Source of the DNA: a virus
DNA length: 20,425 nt
IMG/VR virus record: IMGVR_UViG_3300025620_000062
Coordinates: 1 to 20,425 of that record
Strand: one strand, 5' to 3'
Shown here: positions 14,628 to 20,352 of the stretch, in pieces
How positions within the stretch are numbered: the first letter of the stretch is position 1
How the letters are laid out: every line of letters starts with the position of its first letter
Program-made: the position numbers and the translations under genes
Notes under the pieces: model-generated
The model's input: the letters and a program-made list of their open reading frames with translations, nothing else
The model's database searches: none
Told to the model about the DNA's origin: nothing

Positions 14628-14935
14628 GCGGCTTTTACGCCTAACAAGGTGCGAGCGAACCAACTTAACTTGTTGAAGGTTGCAATGTTGTGCTTACCTT
14701 CATACGTGTAGACAGGTGTGACAGGTACTGCAGCTTTAGCTTTAGCTTTAGTGACTGCGGGACCGATCTTAGTAGGATTTACGTGTGCTTTAGCGATGCC
14801 TAGCGTTTGACGTCTCTGACCAACGGCTGCTGGAGTCCTCTTTAGCTTTTTACCGATTGCTGTGTGAAGCATTTGCGGGTTATTGACTAAAAAATTATCT
14901 TCTTTTGCAGTCCAATGTTTAATGGGGTAAGTCAT
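14624..14935 (-). CDS. SANT/Myb-like small protein (copy 3)
   Basis: A 103-residue protein. Residues 5-48 (IKHWTAKEDNFLVNN ... IGKKLKRTPAAVGQRRQTL) form a SANT/Myb-like helix bundle. A Lys/Ala/Pro-rich linker and a short C-terminal helix follow. AAGGAAT precedes the ATG. It is the gene directly downstream of DNA polymerase and is coupled to the related gene at 14328. Confidence 0.75.
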   Translation of the reverse strand: MTYPIKHWTAKEDNFLVNNPQMLHTAIGKKLKRTPAAVGQRRQTLGIAKAHVNPTKIGPAVTKAKAKAAVPVTPVYTYEGKHNIATFNKLSWFARTLLGVKAA

Positions 14936-14945
14936 GTGATATTCC

Positions 14946-16883
14946 TTATTTTATGTAGTTATTTGCCCAGCCACCTTCGGAGGTTAAGGGCAGGTCGAGT
15001 GCCCATGAGGGCGGGGTGGACATGATGGCTATCATGCTTTTATAAATGTCTTCGGCGTATTTCTCAGGGCCGACAACAATGAGTTCGTCATGCACCATGT
15101 GAACAAGGCGTGCTTGATCGAGGCCGTAGGTGTCATCGAGGTGCTTCTCGATGGCGATGGCCTGCTCAGTGATGATGATGCGAGCGAGCGCCTGCACAAT
15201 GTTCTCGGTGAGTGTGCCACCCCATAGGTACTTACGTGTTTTGAGATCGCCATACTGGTTAAGCTCGGGTGAGTACTGGAAGCTGTGACCACGAATATCT
15301 TCTTTCATGCACAGATTGGGGTACTGGAGGGCCATGTTATTAGGCAAGATGATGTTGTTGTTGTGGATTTCTAAGGGGCCAAAGGTTAAACCCACATTGC
15401 CTTGGAGCATCTGGCTGATGATCTCATCGCATTTGTCCCAGTAGTTGACCACAGGGAAGTTAGTCTCACGATAAAGACCGACAATGTGCTTGGCTTCGTC
15501 GATTGTGGTTGGGATAGGGTCCATACCCATTGGGCCAGTGTTCATTGTGACCCAGAACTTATTAACGCCCATGCCAAAACCGAGGCCGAGGACAGCTACT
15601 TTGCCTACGTTACGCATAGCCTTGAATGATTTCTCAGACTTGCGTGTGAGGGCATCGTTGTAATCAAAGTCATAAATCTTTGAGGCCATGAGTAGATACG
15701 GGTCACCACCTGTAAGGTAAAGCTCCATAAGCTCAGTGTTGCCAGAGAGCCAAGCCAGTACACGCGCTTCGATGTTGGATAAGTCGGACACGATGACGGA
15801 ATAGCCGTCGGGTGCACACAAAGAGCGACGCAAGCGGCCTGAAGTCGCGTCGTTTGGGTTAATACGCGGTAAATTCTGTAAATTGAGTGCTTCTCCGCCT
15901 GAAGAACGGCCTGTGTGAGCGCCGTAGTACTTCAGGGGTACAGGCATCAGGCCATTGAACTTTTTGGCAGTGGATAAGAACCGACGAGCGCGTGATTCTT
16001 GGATATTTGACTTAGCGTACTTACGCGCAGCAAATACATCAGCCAGCTCGGGGTGAGCGGCCATGAATTTAAGGAATTCCCAATCTTTTTGACCGAGTGC
16101 AGCAATCCACTCGCCTTTAGCGTTCTCTTTGACGGGTAAGTCAAATCCCTGAGTCTCTAGATAGATACCGAACTTCGGATTGGACGATAATACAGTCAAT
16201 GGGAGGCCAGATTTCTTATATGCGGCACGTTTTTCAGTCACCTGGGCGTCAATTTCCTCCTGGGTGATTTTGGTGTCTACCCGGAGCCAAGGTTCACAAA
16301 ACATACGAATATGGGCATGAATTAGGTACAACTCGTCTTCTGGGAAGTGCTCGTACATCACTCGGAAGGCGTCGTACGTTAATTTGACGTCTTGAATGCA
16401 ATAATTGGCGAGAATGTCCATCAATTCGCGAGGTAAATCGTAAATATCTTTGGATAAGGCCAGTTCATCGCCTTTACGCTTGCCACTATCTGCAGACCAT
16501 AGACGTTTTGAGAGGGCTTTGAGCGATGCAGGCGCACCGACGAACATGCCCTTGCTCATAGACATCGTATCGACGTAATAATCAGGGTGCCAGTTGAAGT
16601 GGTGATGCAAAATGATGCCATCGAAGGCAGTATTGTGGCATACGAGCGCGATAGGCTCGCCTGAACGAGTGAGATCCAGTAAGAACTGCTCGAACTCCGC
16701 CATCTCGTCCTCACGGAATATTTCTACGTCCTCGTCATCGACTTTGACACCGACACATTGGATTTTGAACTTGTCATCGGTGATGTAGTCGATGGTGTTG
16801 ATGTCTTTATTGCCTATCGAGTACCCACGACCATAATAGGTCTCAAAATCTAGGGTCAGTAAGGTGTAATCTTCAATTTTCAC
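14946..16883 (-). CDS. polA: Family A DNA polymerase with 3'-5' exonuclease; Leu at the 762 position
   Basis: Phage replicative polymerase, 645 residues. Exonuclease motifs: LDFETY (Asp12, Glu14), HNTAFD (Asp88) and YCIQDV (Asp165). Polymerase motifs: A in SDLSNIEAR (Asp367, Glu372), B in RNVGKVAVLGLGFG (Arg424, Lys428) and C in MVHDEL (Asp599, Glu600). In motif B the residue matching E. coli Phe762 is Leu432, and the one matching Tyr766 is Phe436. Surveys of marine viral PolA have linked Leu762 to temperate or slower-replicating phages, which fits the integrase here. The start codon is GTG, with AGAGGA about 8 bases upstream. All catalytic acids are present, so both activities should work. 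Confidence 0.96.
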   Translation of the reverse strand: MKIEDYTLLTLDFETYYGRGYSIGNKDINTIDYITDDKFKIQCVGVKVDDEDVEIFREDEMAEFEQFLLDLTRSGEPIALVCHNTAFDGIILHHHFNWHPDYYVDTMSMSKGMFVGAPASLKALSKRLWSADSGKRKGDELALSKDIYDLPRELMDILANYCIQDVKLTYDAFRVMYEHFPEDELYLIHAHIRMFCEPWLRVDTKITQEEIDAQVTEKRAAYKKSGLPLTVLSSNPKFGIYLETQGFDLPVKENAKGEWIAALGQKDWEFLKFMAAHPELADVFAARKYAKSNIQESRARRFLSTAKKFNGLMPVPLKYYGAHTGRSSGGEALNLQNLPRINPNDATSGRLRRSLCAPDGYSVIVSDLSNIEARVLAWLSGNTELMELYLTGGDPYLLMASKIYDFDYNDALTRKSEKSFKAMRNVGKVAVLGLGFGMGVNKFWVTMNTGPMGMDPIPTTIDEAKHIVGLYRETNFPVVNYWDKCDEIISQMLQGNVGLTFGPLEIHNNNIILPNNMALQYPNLCMKEDIRGHSFQYSPELNQYGDLKTRKYLWGGTLTENIVQALARIIITEQAIAIEKHLDDTYGLDQARLVHMVHDELIVVGPEKYAEDIYKSMIAIMSTPPSWALDLPLTSEGGWANNYIK

Positions 16884-16908
16884 GAGTTATCCTCTGAAAT
16901 GGTAGGTT

Positions 16909-17100
16909 TTAGTAAGCGAAATCTGACACTTCGCAATGTAATTCACGGGCAATTGCCCGATCTTCCACTGCACGGCGTTGTGACACCATGAGCTTGTTAA
17001 TTTCGATCTGTTTGGCGGATGCCCGCCGAATGCGCTTACGCTCATTGAATAACACTTTGCGAGTTAATTGGTCTCGCATCATTTGTTGATATTCAGTCAT
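16909..17100 (-). CDS. Hypothetical basic helical protein
   Basis: A 63-residue, Arg/Lys/Gln-rich protein likely to be one long helix (QLTRKVLFNERKRIRRASAK). Its ATG overlaps the upstream stop as TAATG, and GGAGG lies 9 bases ahead. It lies just upstream of the polymerase gene. Could bind nucleic acid by charge, but no motif supports that. Confidence 0.65.
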   Translation of the reverse strand: MTEYQQMMRDQLTRKVLFNERKRIRRASAKQIEINKLMVSQRRAVEDRAIARELHCEVSDFAY

Positions 17101-17339
17101 TAGTCGGCCTCCATGTGTAGTTTGGATACAAGTTCAACTTCTATGTCGTCAAGCGTGGGTAATTCACACTGTTCAGGTGTATTCGCTACTACGCGAATAA
17201 TGTCGAAATCCAACTCATGATCACAAGCAGGGTCTGAGTCTTCGGGGGTAGCTCCCCATCGGATAGGCATGTAGGGGACGAAGTGCTTTACTAAACAATC
17301 CACGTAATACCCGTCGAAATGTACGGTGGTTTTGCTCAT
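17100..17339 (-). CDS. Hypothetical 79-residue protein
   Basis: A mostly beta, acidic small protein (TTVHFDGYYVDCLVKHF ... LDDIEVELVSKL). AGGAGG 5 bases upstream gives a strong start. The ATG overlaps the stop of the 55-residue gene upstream (ATGA). No domain recognised. Confidence 0.68.
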   Translation of the reverse strand: MSKTTVHFDGYYVDCLVKHFVPYMPIRWGATPEDSDPACDHELDFDIIRVVANTPEQCELPTLDDIEVELVSKLHMEAD

Positions 17340-17503
17340 AAAACCTCCTTATCATTGGTCTTACTAGCTTCGCTGATTTGTATCGATAGTAAGTCGTTAT
17401 CTAAACTTAAAAACCACTTGCATTCTGAGTATAAAAGTTCATTTGCTTGTCTTTTGTTCTCTGCACGAACCCAGATCTCAGCGGTGATCTTGAATGTTTT
17501 CAT
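17336..17503 (-). CDS. 55-residue protein, related in style to the gene at 3258
   Basis: This short gene fills an otherwise empty gap. An ATG at 17503 with a perfect AGGAGG 5 bases upstream opens a 55-codon frame starting MKTFKITAEIWVRAENKRQA and ending in a TGA that overlaps the next ATG. Strand-helix layout and the (V/I)xAExKxxA segment resemble the 66-residue protein at 3258-3458. Both may be small alpha/beta DpnD/PcfM-like proteins. The ribosome binding site overlaps the stop of the gene before it. Function unknown. Confidence 0.72.
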   Translation of the reverse strand: MKTFKITAEIWVRAENKRQANELLYSECKWFLSLDNDLLSIQISEASKTNDKEVL

Positions 17504-17511
17504 ACGTCCTC

Positions 17512-18057
17512 CTAGTGCACCAACTGAAGGTGCGGTTGTACGGCCTCGGGTGCCTTATTTAGCACGGGGATCTTTTCATCGCGTGAAGGCAGAAAGAGTC
17601 CGAAGTGCTGTGCGACATATTCGAATTGATCAAACATATCCTCGATGGGATAGTTGTCATGGATGATTTCTAGATGCATCAGCATCATCGCTTGGTCTCG
17701 GGTGATGACCCATCCCACATAGTTGCTGACGATGTGTCGTAACCACTCGTCCTCGGGAAAGAAGTTGGGGATGTAGCTGCTTGACTCAAAGTAGTCAAAG
17801 TCATCCTCTGCCATGTAATACCCGATAGGTGAGTACACACGGTGCTCCGTGCCTTTGACTTTTGTTTGGAAGTTAGCCCGATCATTTTGATCGACAGACA
17901 CCATCGCTTGCAGGGTCATGTGCATCATGGCACCCTGAAATAACCACTGCGTTTTGGAGTGGTCTAGCTTTGATCCTTTGCCGCTAAAGAACGCGGGAAA
18001 AGGGCAGTCCGTTAGAAGACTCCAGTACATTTCTGGGGGCTGTTTTGTAAAAGTCAT
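17512..18057 (-). CDS. Hypothetical 181-residue protein
   Basis: The start is set at the ATG at 18057, which has GAGGA about 10 bases upstream; the frame is open to 18114 but without a ribosome site. The protein is rich in aromatic residues and Met (GAMMHMTLQAM, DQAMMLMHLEII), with no catalytic motif or membrane segment that I recognise. Its first 74 bases overlap the 3' end of csrA. It may be co-translated with csrA. Confidence 0.7.
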   Translation of the reverse strand: MTFTKQPPEMYWSLLTDCPFPAFFSGKGSKLDHSKTQWLFQGAMMHMTLQAMVSVDQNDRANFQTKVKGTEHRVYSPIGYYMAEDDFDYFESSSYIPNFFPEDEWLRHIVSNYVGWVITRDQAMMLMHLEIIHDNYPIEDMFDQFEYVAQHFGLFLPSRDEKIPVLNKAPEAVQPHLQLVH

Positions 18058-18223
18058 CTTGATTATCCTCACGTAATAATTCGCTGCGGTAGATTGGAAT
18101 GGAAGTAGGGGCATAGAAACCTAGCTTTACTTCACCTTTCGATGAGGAGATGACGCAGACCTCTATTTCATGGTCTTTGCCGATGAATATGGACTCCCCG
18201 ATCCTACGCTGGAGTATCAGCAT
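17984..18223 (-). CDS. csrA: CsrA/RsmA-family RNA-binding regulator encoded by the phage
   Basis: A homologue of the global post-transcriptional regulator that binds GGA motifs in mRNA leaders. The first 52 residues align with E. coli CsrA: MLILQRRIGESIFIG, GEVKLGFYAP and IPIYRSELL. RNA-contacting Leu4, Arg6, Arg7 and the Arg44 equivalent (Arg46) are kept; the Arg31 equivalent is Lys33. A 27-residue extension (EDNQDDFYKTAPRN...) goes beyond the usual 61 residues and is encoded in the overlap with the next gene. AGGAGAG is 9 bases upstream. Promoter/operator D sits just ahead, inside the preceding gene. It could retune host translation or phage mRNAs. Confidence 0.9.
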   Translation of the reverse strand: MLILQRRIGESIFIGKDHEIEVCVISSSKGEVKLGFYAPTSIPIYRSELLREDNQDDFYKTAPRNVLESSNGLPFSRVL

Positions 18224-18407
18224 TTGAGTCTCTCCTTATTAGTTCAGCTGCTATAACTGTTTCCAGTTTAGCCTTCAAAAGAACCGCTTTGTTTGCGTTA
18301 TAGGTTGCAAATTGACTGTCTTTGCTCGCTTGCTCATAATTAGCAATCTCACCTTTGAGTAAGTCGATTTGCTTTTGGTGCGCGATTTGCTGTTTTAATT
18401 TGCTCAT
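18204..18407 (-). CDS. Hypothetical coiled-coil protein
   Basis: A 67-residue, Lys/Gln/Glu-rich protein predicted to be helical along most of its length (QKQIDLLKGEIANYEQ). The ATG overlaps the upstream stop as ATGA, so translation is coupled. Its last codons overlap the csrA start by 20 bases and also carry operator D. Confidence 0.65.
   Translation of the reverse strand: MSKLKQQIAHQKQIDLLKGEIANYEQASKDSQFATYNANKAVLLKAKLETVIAAELIRRDSNADTPA
18236..18278 (-). promoter_or_regulatory. Candidate csrA promoter with operator D
   Basis: The minus strand has TTGAAG (18278-18273), 17 bases, then TATAGC (18255-18250). The operator-like site ATAGCAGCTGAACTAATAA (18254-18236) begins at the -10 box and ends next to the csrA ribosome binding site. 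A repressor bound here could block both initiation and early elongation. Confidence 0.55.
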
Positions 18408-18703
18408 GCAGCAACCATCCTTTCAGGGGCAGGGAGCGCACGTAGTTCGTTGAGCTTTTCTTCGAGCTTCATCCTAGTTCGAGCATAGTCTTCTTCGACA
18501 GCATCTATTTCGCTTAGCGTTCCTTGGATCATGTCCTCTTGGACATTAGCTTGGTCACGTTCAATGAAGTTGACCTCGGTACAGTCCGAGATTCTTACGT
18601 AATTACTGTCGTCTTCGTAATTGGGTGACACTTCCTGAATGGTGGTGTAGTCATATCTGACTGAGCGGTACATGGCGAGGGTTTTGGTGTGTTCAGACAT
18701 CAT
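18404..18703 (-). CDS. Hypothetical protein with C-terminal coiled coil
   Basis: A 99-residue acidic protein. The N-terminal half is beta-like (YRSVRYDYTTIQEVSPNYEDDSNYVRISD); residues 55-92 form a probable coiled coil. GAAGGA lies 7 bases before the first of two adjacent ATGs (18703 and 18700). It is the first gene behind the paired operators E and F, so it probably opens a long early transcript running through csrA to the polymerase. Confidence 0.7.
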   Translation of the reverse strand: MMSEHTKTLAMYRSVRYDYTTIQEVSPNYEDDSNYVRISDCTEVNFIERDQANVQEDMIQGTLSEIDAVEEDYARTRMKLEEKLNELRALPAPERMVAA

Positions 18704-18744
18704 AGTATCCTTCTATAAGTGAGTATGTGTGAGTGAGTAATTAG

Positions 18745-18772
18745 AATATAACAGTTCAACTACTTTGTGCAA
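18745..18772 (-). promoter_or_regulatory. Promoter with operator E in the spacer
   Basis: The minus strand has TTGCAC (18772-18767), a 16-base spacer, then TATATT (18750-18745). The operator-like site AAAGTAGTTGAACTGTTAT (18766-18748) fills the spacer. It would drive the gene at 18404 and those after it. Confidence 0.68.
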
Positions 18773-18788
18773 GTAGCTGAACTGCTAA
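18770..18788 (-). promoter_or_regulatory. Operator F, paired with operator E
   Basis: TTAGCAGTTCAGCTACTTG on the minus strand, overlapping the -35 box of the promoter at 18745-18772. Its centre is 22 bases (about two helical turns) from that of operator E, the spacing expected for side-by-side, possibly cooperative repressor dimers. Confidence 0.68.
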
Positions 18789-18810
18789 TGAGCTTTGAGT
18801 CATTGTGTGA

Positions 18811-19254
18811 CTACGCAGCGTCAGGGATGGCAGGGGATACATAACGGCTAACATTATTGCTAGGCCCGTATCCGTTAGCGCCATCTCGGCGAGTGACGTA
18901 CATGGTCGTAGAACAACCTGGCAAAGATGACACCATATCGTCAAGAGTGTCTCCTGCCTGGGGAGTCATACCTGCTGATTTCAACAGTGCGCCCAGAGTC
19001 CCCAATGCAGAAGCCTGCACCTTCGGATCAGAGTGGCCCACGTTGAGGTTATCAAACACCATACTATTATTATAGTAGGCGTTGCCTTGTAGTTTGTGCC
19101 ATACAGACAAGTAGGCATTGCCTGCTTTAGAGGTTTTGACTTCGACCTTATCAATGATCGCAGAATACTCACCTTCAGGGATTAAAGAGTTCATATCTTG
19201 CGGTAATTCAGTCGGAGTGAATCCACCTAGTAATGCTTTAAGAGACTTAGACAT
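18811..19254 (-). CDS. DUF669-type phage ssDNA-binding-like protein
   Basis: A 147-residue protein with the DUF669 pattern: LGGFTPTELPQ, IPEGEYSAIIDKVEVKTSKAGN, LSVWHKLQGN, NSMVFDNLNVGHSD and a helical LGTLGALLKSAG. DUF669 proteins sit in phage recombination/replication clusters and are generally thought to act as ssDNA-binding proteins. AGGAAG is 8 bases upstream. It precedes the E/F operator pair, so it may belong to a transcript from further right. Confidence 0.82.
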   Translation of the reverse strand: MSKSLKALLGGFTPTELPQDMNSLIPEGEYSAIIDKVEVKTSKAGNAYLSVWHKLQGNAYYNNSMVFDNLNVGHSDPKVQASALGTLGALLKSAGMTPQAGDTLDDMVSSLPGCSTTMYVTRRDGANGYGPSNNVSRYVSPAIPDAA

Positions 19255-19316
19255 AATATACTTCCTATACTGATTTAATTAAGACGCTGCCGAATGCAAC
19301 GCCGTGGGTGATTAGG

Positions 19317-19367
19317 CCCACTCCCCATTGGTAGGGAGTGGGGTACTGCTCCCCATTGGTAGGGAGT
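19317..19367. repeat. Tandem hairpin repeats CTCCCCATTGGTAGGGAGT (two copies)
   Basis: Two identical 19-base copies (19321-19339 and 19349-19367), 28 bases apart. Copy 1 extends to a perfect 9-bp stem, CCCACTCCC with GGGAGTGGG around the loop CATTGGTA. Copy 2 gives about 7 bp with one G-T pair. They lie in the 236-base gap between the coiled-coil gene (19491) and the DUF669 gene. Confidence 0.85.
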
Positions 19368-19403
19368 ACTTCAGGGGAAATGCAGGGCGCTACCCCAAGG
19401 TGG

Positions 19404-19430
19404 TTCCTCCCAGCTTACCCGAGGGAGGAA
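19404..19430. other. 8-bp perfect hairpin in the same gap
   Basis: TTCCTCCC and GGGAGGAA form a perfect 8-bp stem with an 11-base loop. With the tandem hairpins it makes 19317-19430 a dense secondary-structure region. No U-tract follows on the minus strand, so it is not a typical terminator. Confidence 0.6.
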
Positions 19431-19490
19431 TTCGGCAAACTAACTCACCACAGACCAAGCTGAGTCTACTCCATGAATTAGCCAGAAACT

Positions 19491-19772
19491 TCAAAGTTCA
19501 TCTTGCAAATCGGAGATGGCATCTTGTGCATGACCTAAGTATTTGCGGTAAGTCCGTAAATTGATACGCTGGTTGACGTTCTCGCGGTCTAGCCGTTTAG
19601 CTTTCGCTCTAAAATGAACCAACGAACGTTTTACTTCAGCTAATTCTTCGCGCAGGTTCAGGTTCTCGGCTTCGTTAACCTGCTGGTTCAACTTCAGACA
19701 ATCGGTACATCGAGCACCATTCACATCATTCTCTAACGTGAACATTTCGTCGCACTGGTAACATCTAGTCAT
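19491..19772 (-). CDS. Zinc-ribbon plus coiled-coil small protein, paralogue of 20085
   Basis: A 93-residue protein. Residues 1-25 hold two CxxC pairs (Cys4, Cys7, Cys22, Cys25; RCYQCDEMF ... RCTDCLKL), likely a zinc ribbon. Residues 30-93 are a coiled coil that contains HFRAKAKRLDRENVNQR. Nearly the same segment (HFKAKAKRLDKENINHR) is in the protein at 20085-20279, so the two are paralogues. AAAGGAG lies 6 bases before the ATG. A structured non-coding stretch lies on each side. Function unknown; nucleic-acid binding is a guess from the zinc ribbon and basic helix. Confidence 0.78.
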   Translation of the reverse strand: MTRCYQCDEMFTLENDVNGARCTDCLKLNQQVNEAENLNLREELAEVKRSLVHFRAKAKRLDRENVNQRINLRTYRKYLGHAQDAISDLQDEL

Positions 19773-19855
19773 AAACTGCTCCTTTTATAGCGATAATAGT
19801 GTCGGTACACAGAAAACTAGACATGCACCGAAAAGTGAGCCCAGCTGGAGCCCCC

Positions 19856-19991
19856 GTCCTGCGGACTTATCCGAGGGGTGGGCAGAGTGGGCTTAGTTCC
19901 CAGCATTGTTGGTCTGGGAAAACAAATAGTGTTTTGGTTAAAGTGTTTTTATTTAGCAACAAGGTGAAAACACTCTGCCCACTGAGCCCAC
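19856..19991. ncRNA. Candidate structured element (three-way junction), RNA or origin
   Basis: The gap 19773-20084 (312 bases) holds no gene but folds on paper. An outer helix pairs 19878-19892 (GTGGGCAGAGTGGGC) with 19977-19991 (GCCCACTGAGCCCAC): 13 base pairs with one 2x2 internal mismatch. Inside are arm 1, TTCCCAG/CTGGGAA (19897-19903 with 19914-19920), and arm 2, AGTGTTTT/AAAACACT (19942-19949 with 19967-19974). A second AGTGTTTT at 19928 could compete for arm 2. Just outside, GTCC-TGC-GGAC and CGGA-CTTA-TCCG (19856-19873) share bases and are mutually exclusive. The strand in use is not known; neighbours suggest minus. It could be an RNA, a leader or a replication origin. Confidence 0.5.
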
Positions 19992-20084
19992 ACGAAAACT
20001 ATCTGTGTAAGCACTTGTTATTAAACAAATTAATTGGCTAACTGCGGCCAAAGCCAAGTCTGCCCAACTAGGGCCAGTTTACTA

Positions 20085-20279
20085 TTAAGCGTCGAAACCA
20101 GCGATGCCTGCCCTATGTAGCTGGGCGCGGTAGTTGTAGTTCTCGCTTTGAACCCTTGTAAGGGTTTTCTTATTCAGCCGTAGATCAACGCGGTGGTTGA
20201 TGTTCTCCTTATCTAAGCGCTTAGCTTTGGCTTTAAAATGTTTCAGTTCACGTTGAAGCGCGGCGATTTCGTCTTTCAT
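20085..20279 (-). CDS. Small coiled-coil protein, paralogue of the C-terminal part of 19491
   Basis: A 64-residue protein starting MKDEIAALQREL at the ATG at 20279, which has AAGGAG 8 bases upstream; an in-frame start at 20318 lies in the preceding hairpin region. Residues 14-34 (HFKAKAKRLDKENINHR then VDLR) match the paralogue at 19491 closely, but the zinc-ribbon N-terminus is missing. The basic, Asn/Arg-rich helix suggests a nucleic-acid or protein partner, unproven. The structured gap follows directly downstream. Confidence 0.72.
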   Translation of the reverse strand: MKDEIAALQRELKHFKAKAKRLDKENINHRVDLRLNKKTLTRVQSENYNYRAQLHRAGIAGFDA

Positions 20280-20301
20280 TGTCAATGCTCCTTTGTTTAT
20301 A

Positions 20302-20352
20302 AAAAGGGTGACACTCACACCCTAAGATATTCTATTACGGGGTGCGAGTGTC
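20302..20352 (-). terminator. Long hairpin before the last gene, possible terminator or attenuator
   Basis: On the minus strand GACACTCGCACCC (20352-20340) pairs with GGGTGTGAGTGTC (20322-20310): 13 bp with one G-U pair, which would be C-A on the other strand. ACCCTTTTTA follows, so the U-tract is offset by four bases. The orientation fits leftward transcription. It would end or attenuate a transcript coming from beyond the window before the gene at 20085. Confidence 0.6.

Noticed and set aside
15032-15292. Other open frames across the polymerase, ligase and early genes (also 7179-7385, 13532-13786, 15605-15817, 17685-17885, 18756-18944)
   Set aside because: All lie in alternative frames of well-supported genes and lack ribosome binding sites and recognisable domains.
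17126-17144. ATACAAGTTCAACTTCTAT as an operator
   Set aside because: It keeps the core palindrome but matches only about 13 of 18 arm positions, lies inside a coding region and has no promoter boxes nearby.
19321-19367. CRISPR-like repeat pair
   Set aside because: Only two copies with a 9-base spacer; the repeats are self-complementary hairpins and no cas1 or cas2 is present. The Cas4-like nuclease is a lone phage exonuclease.
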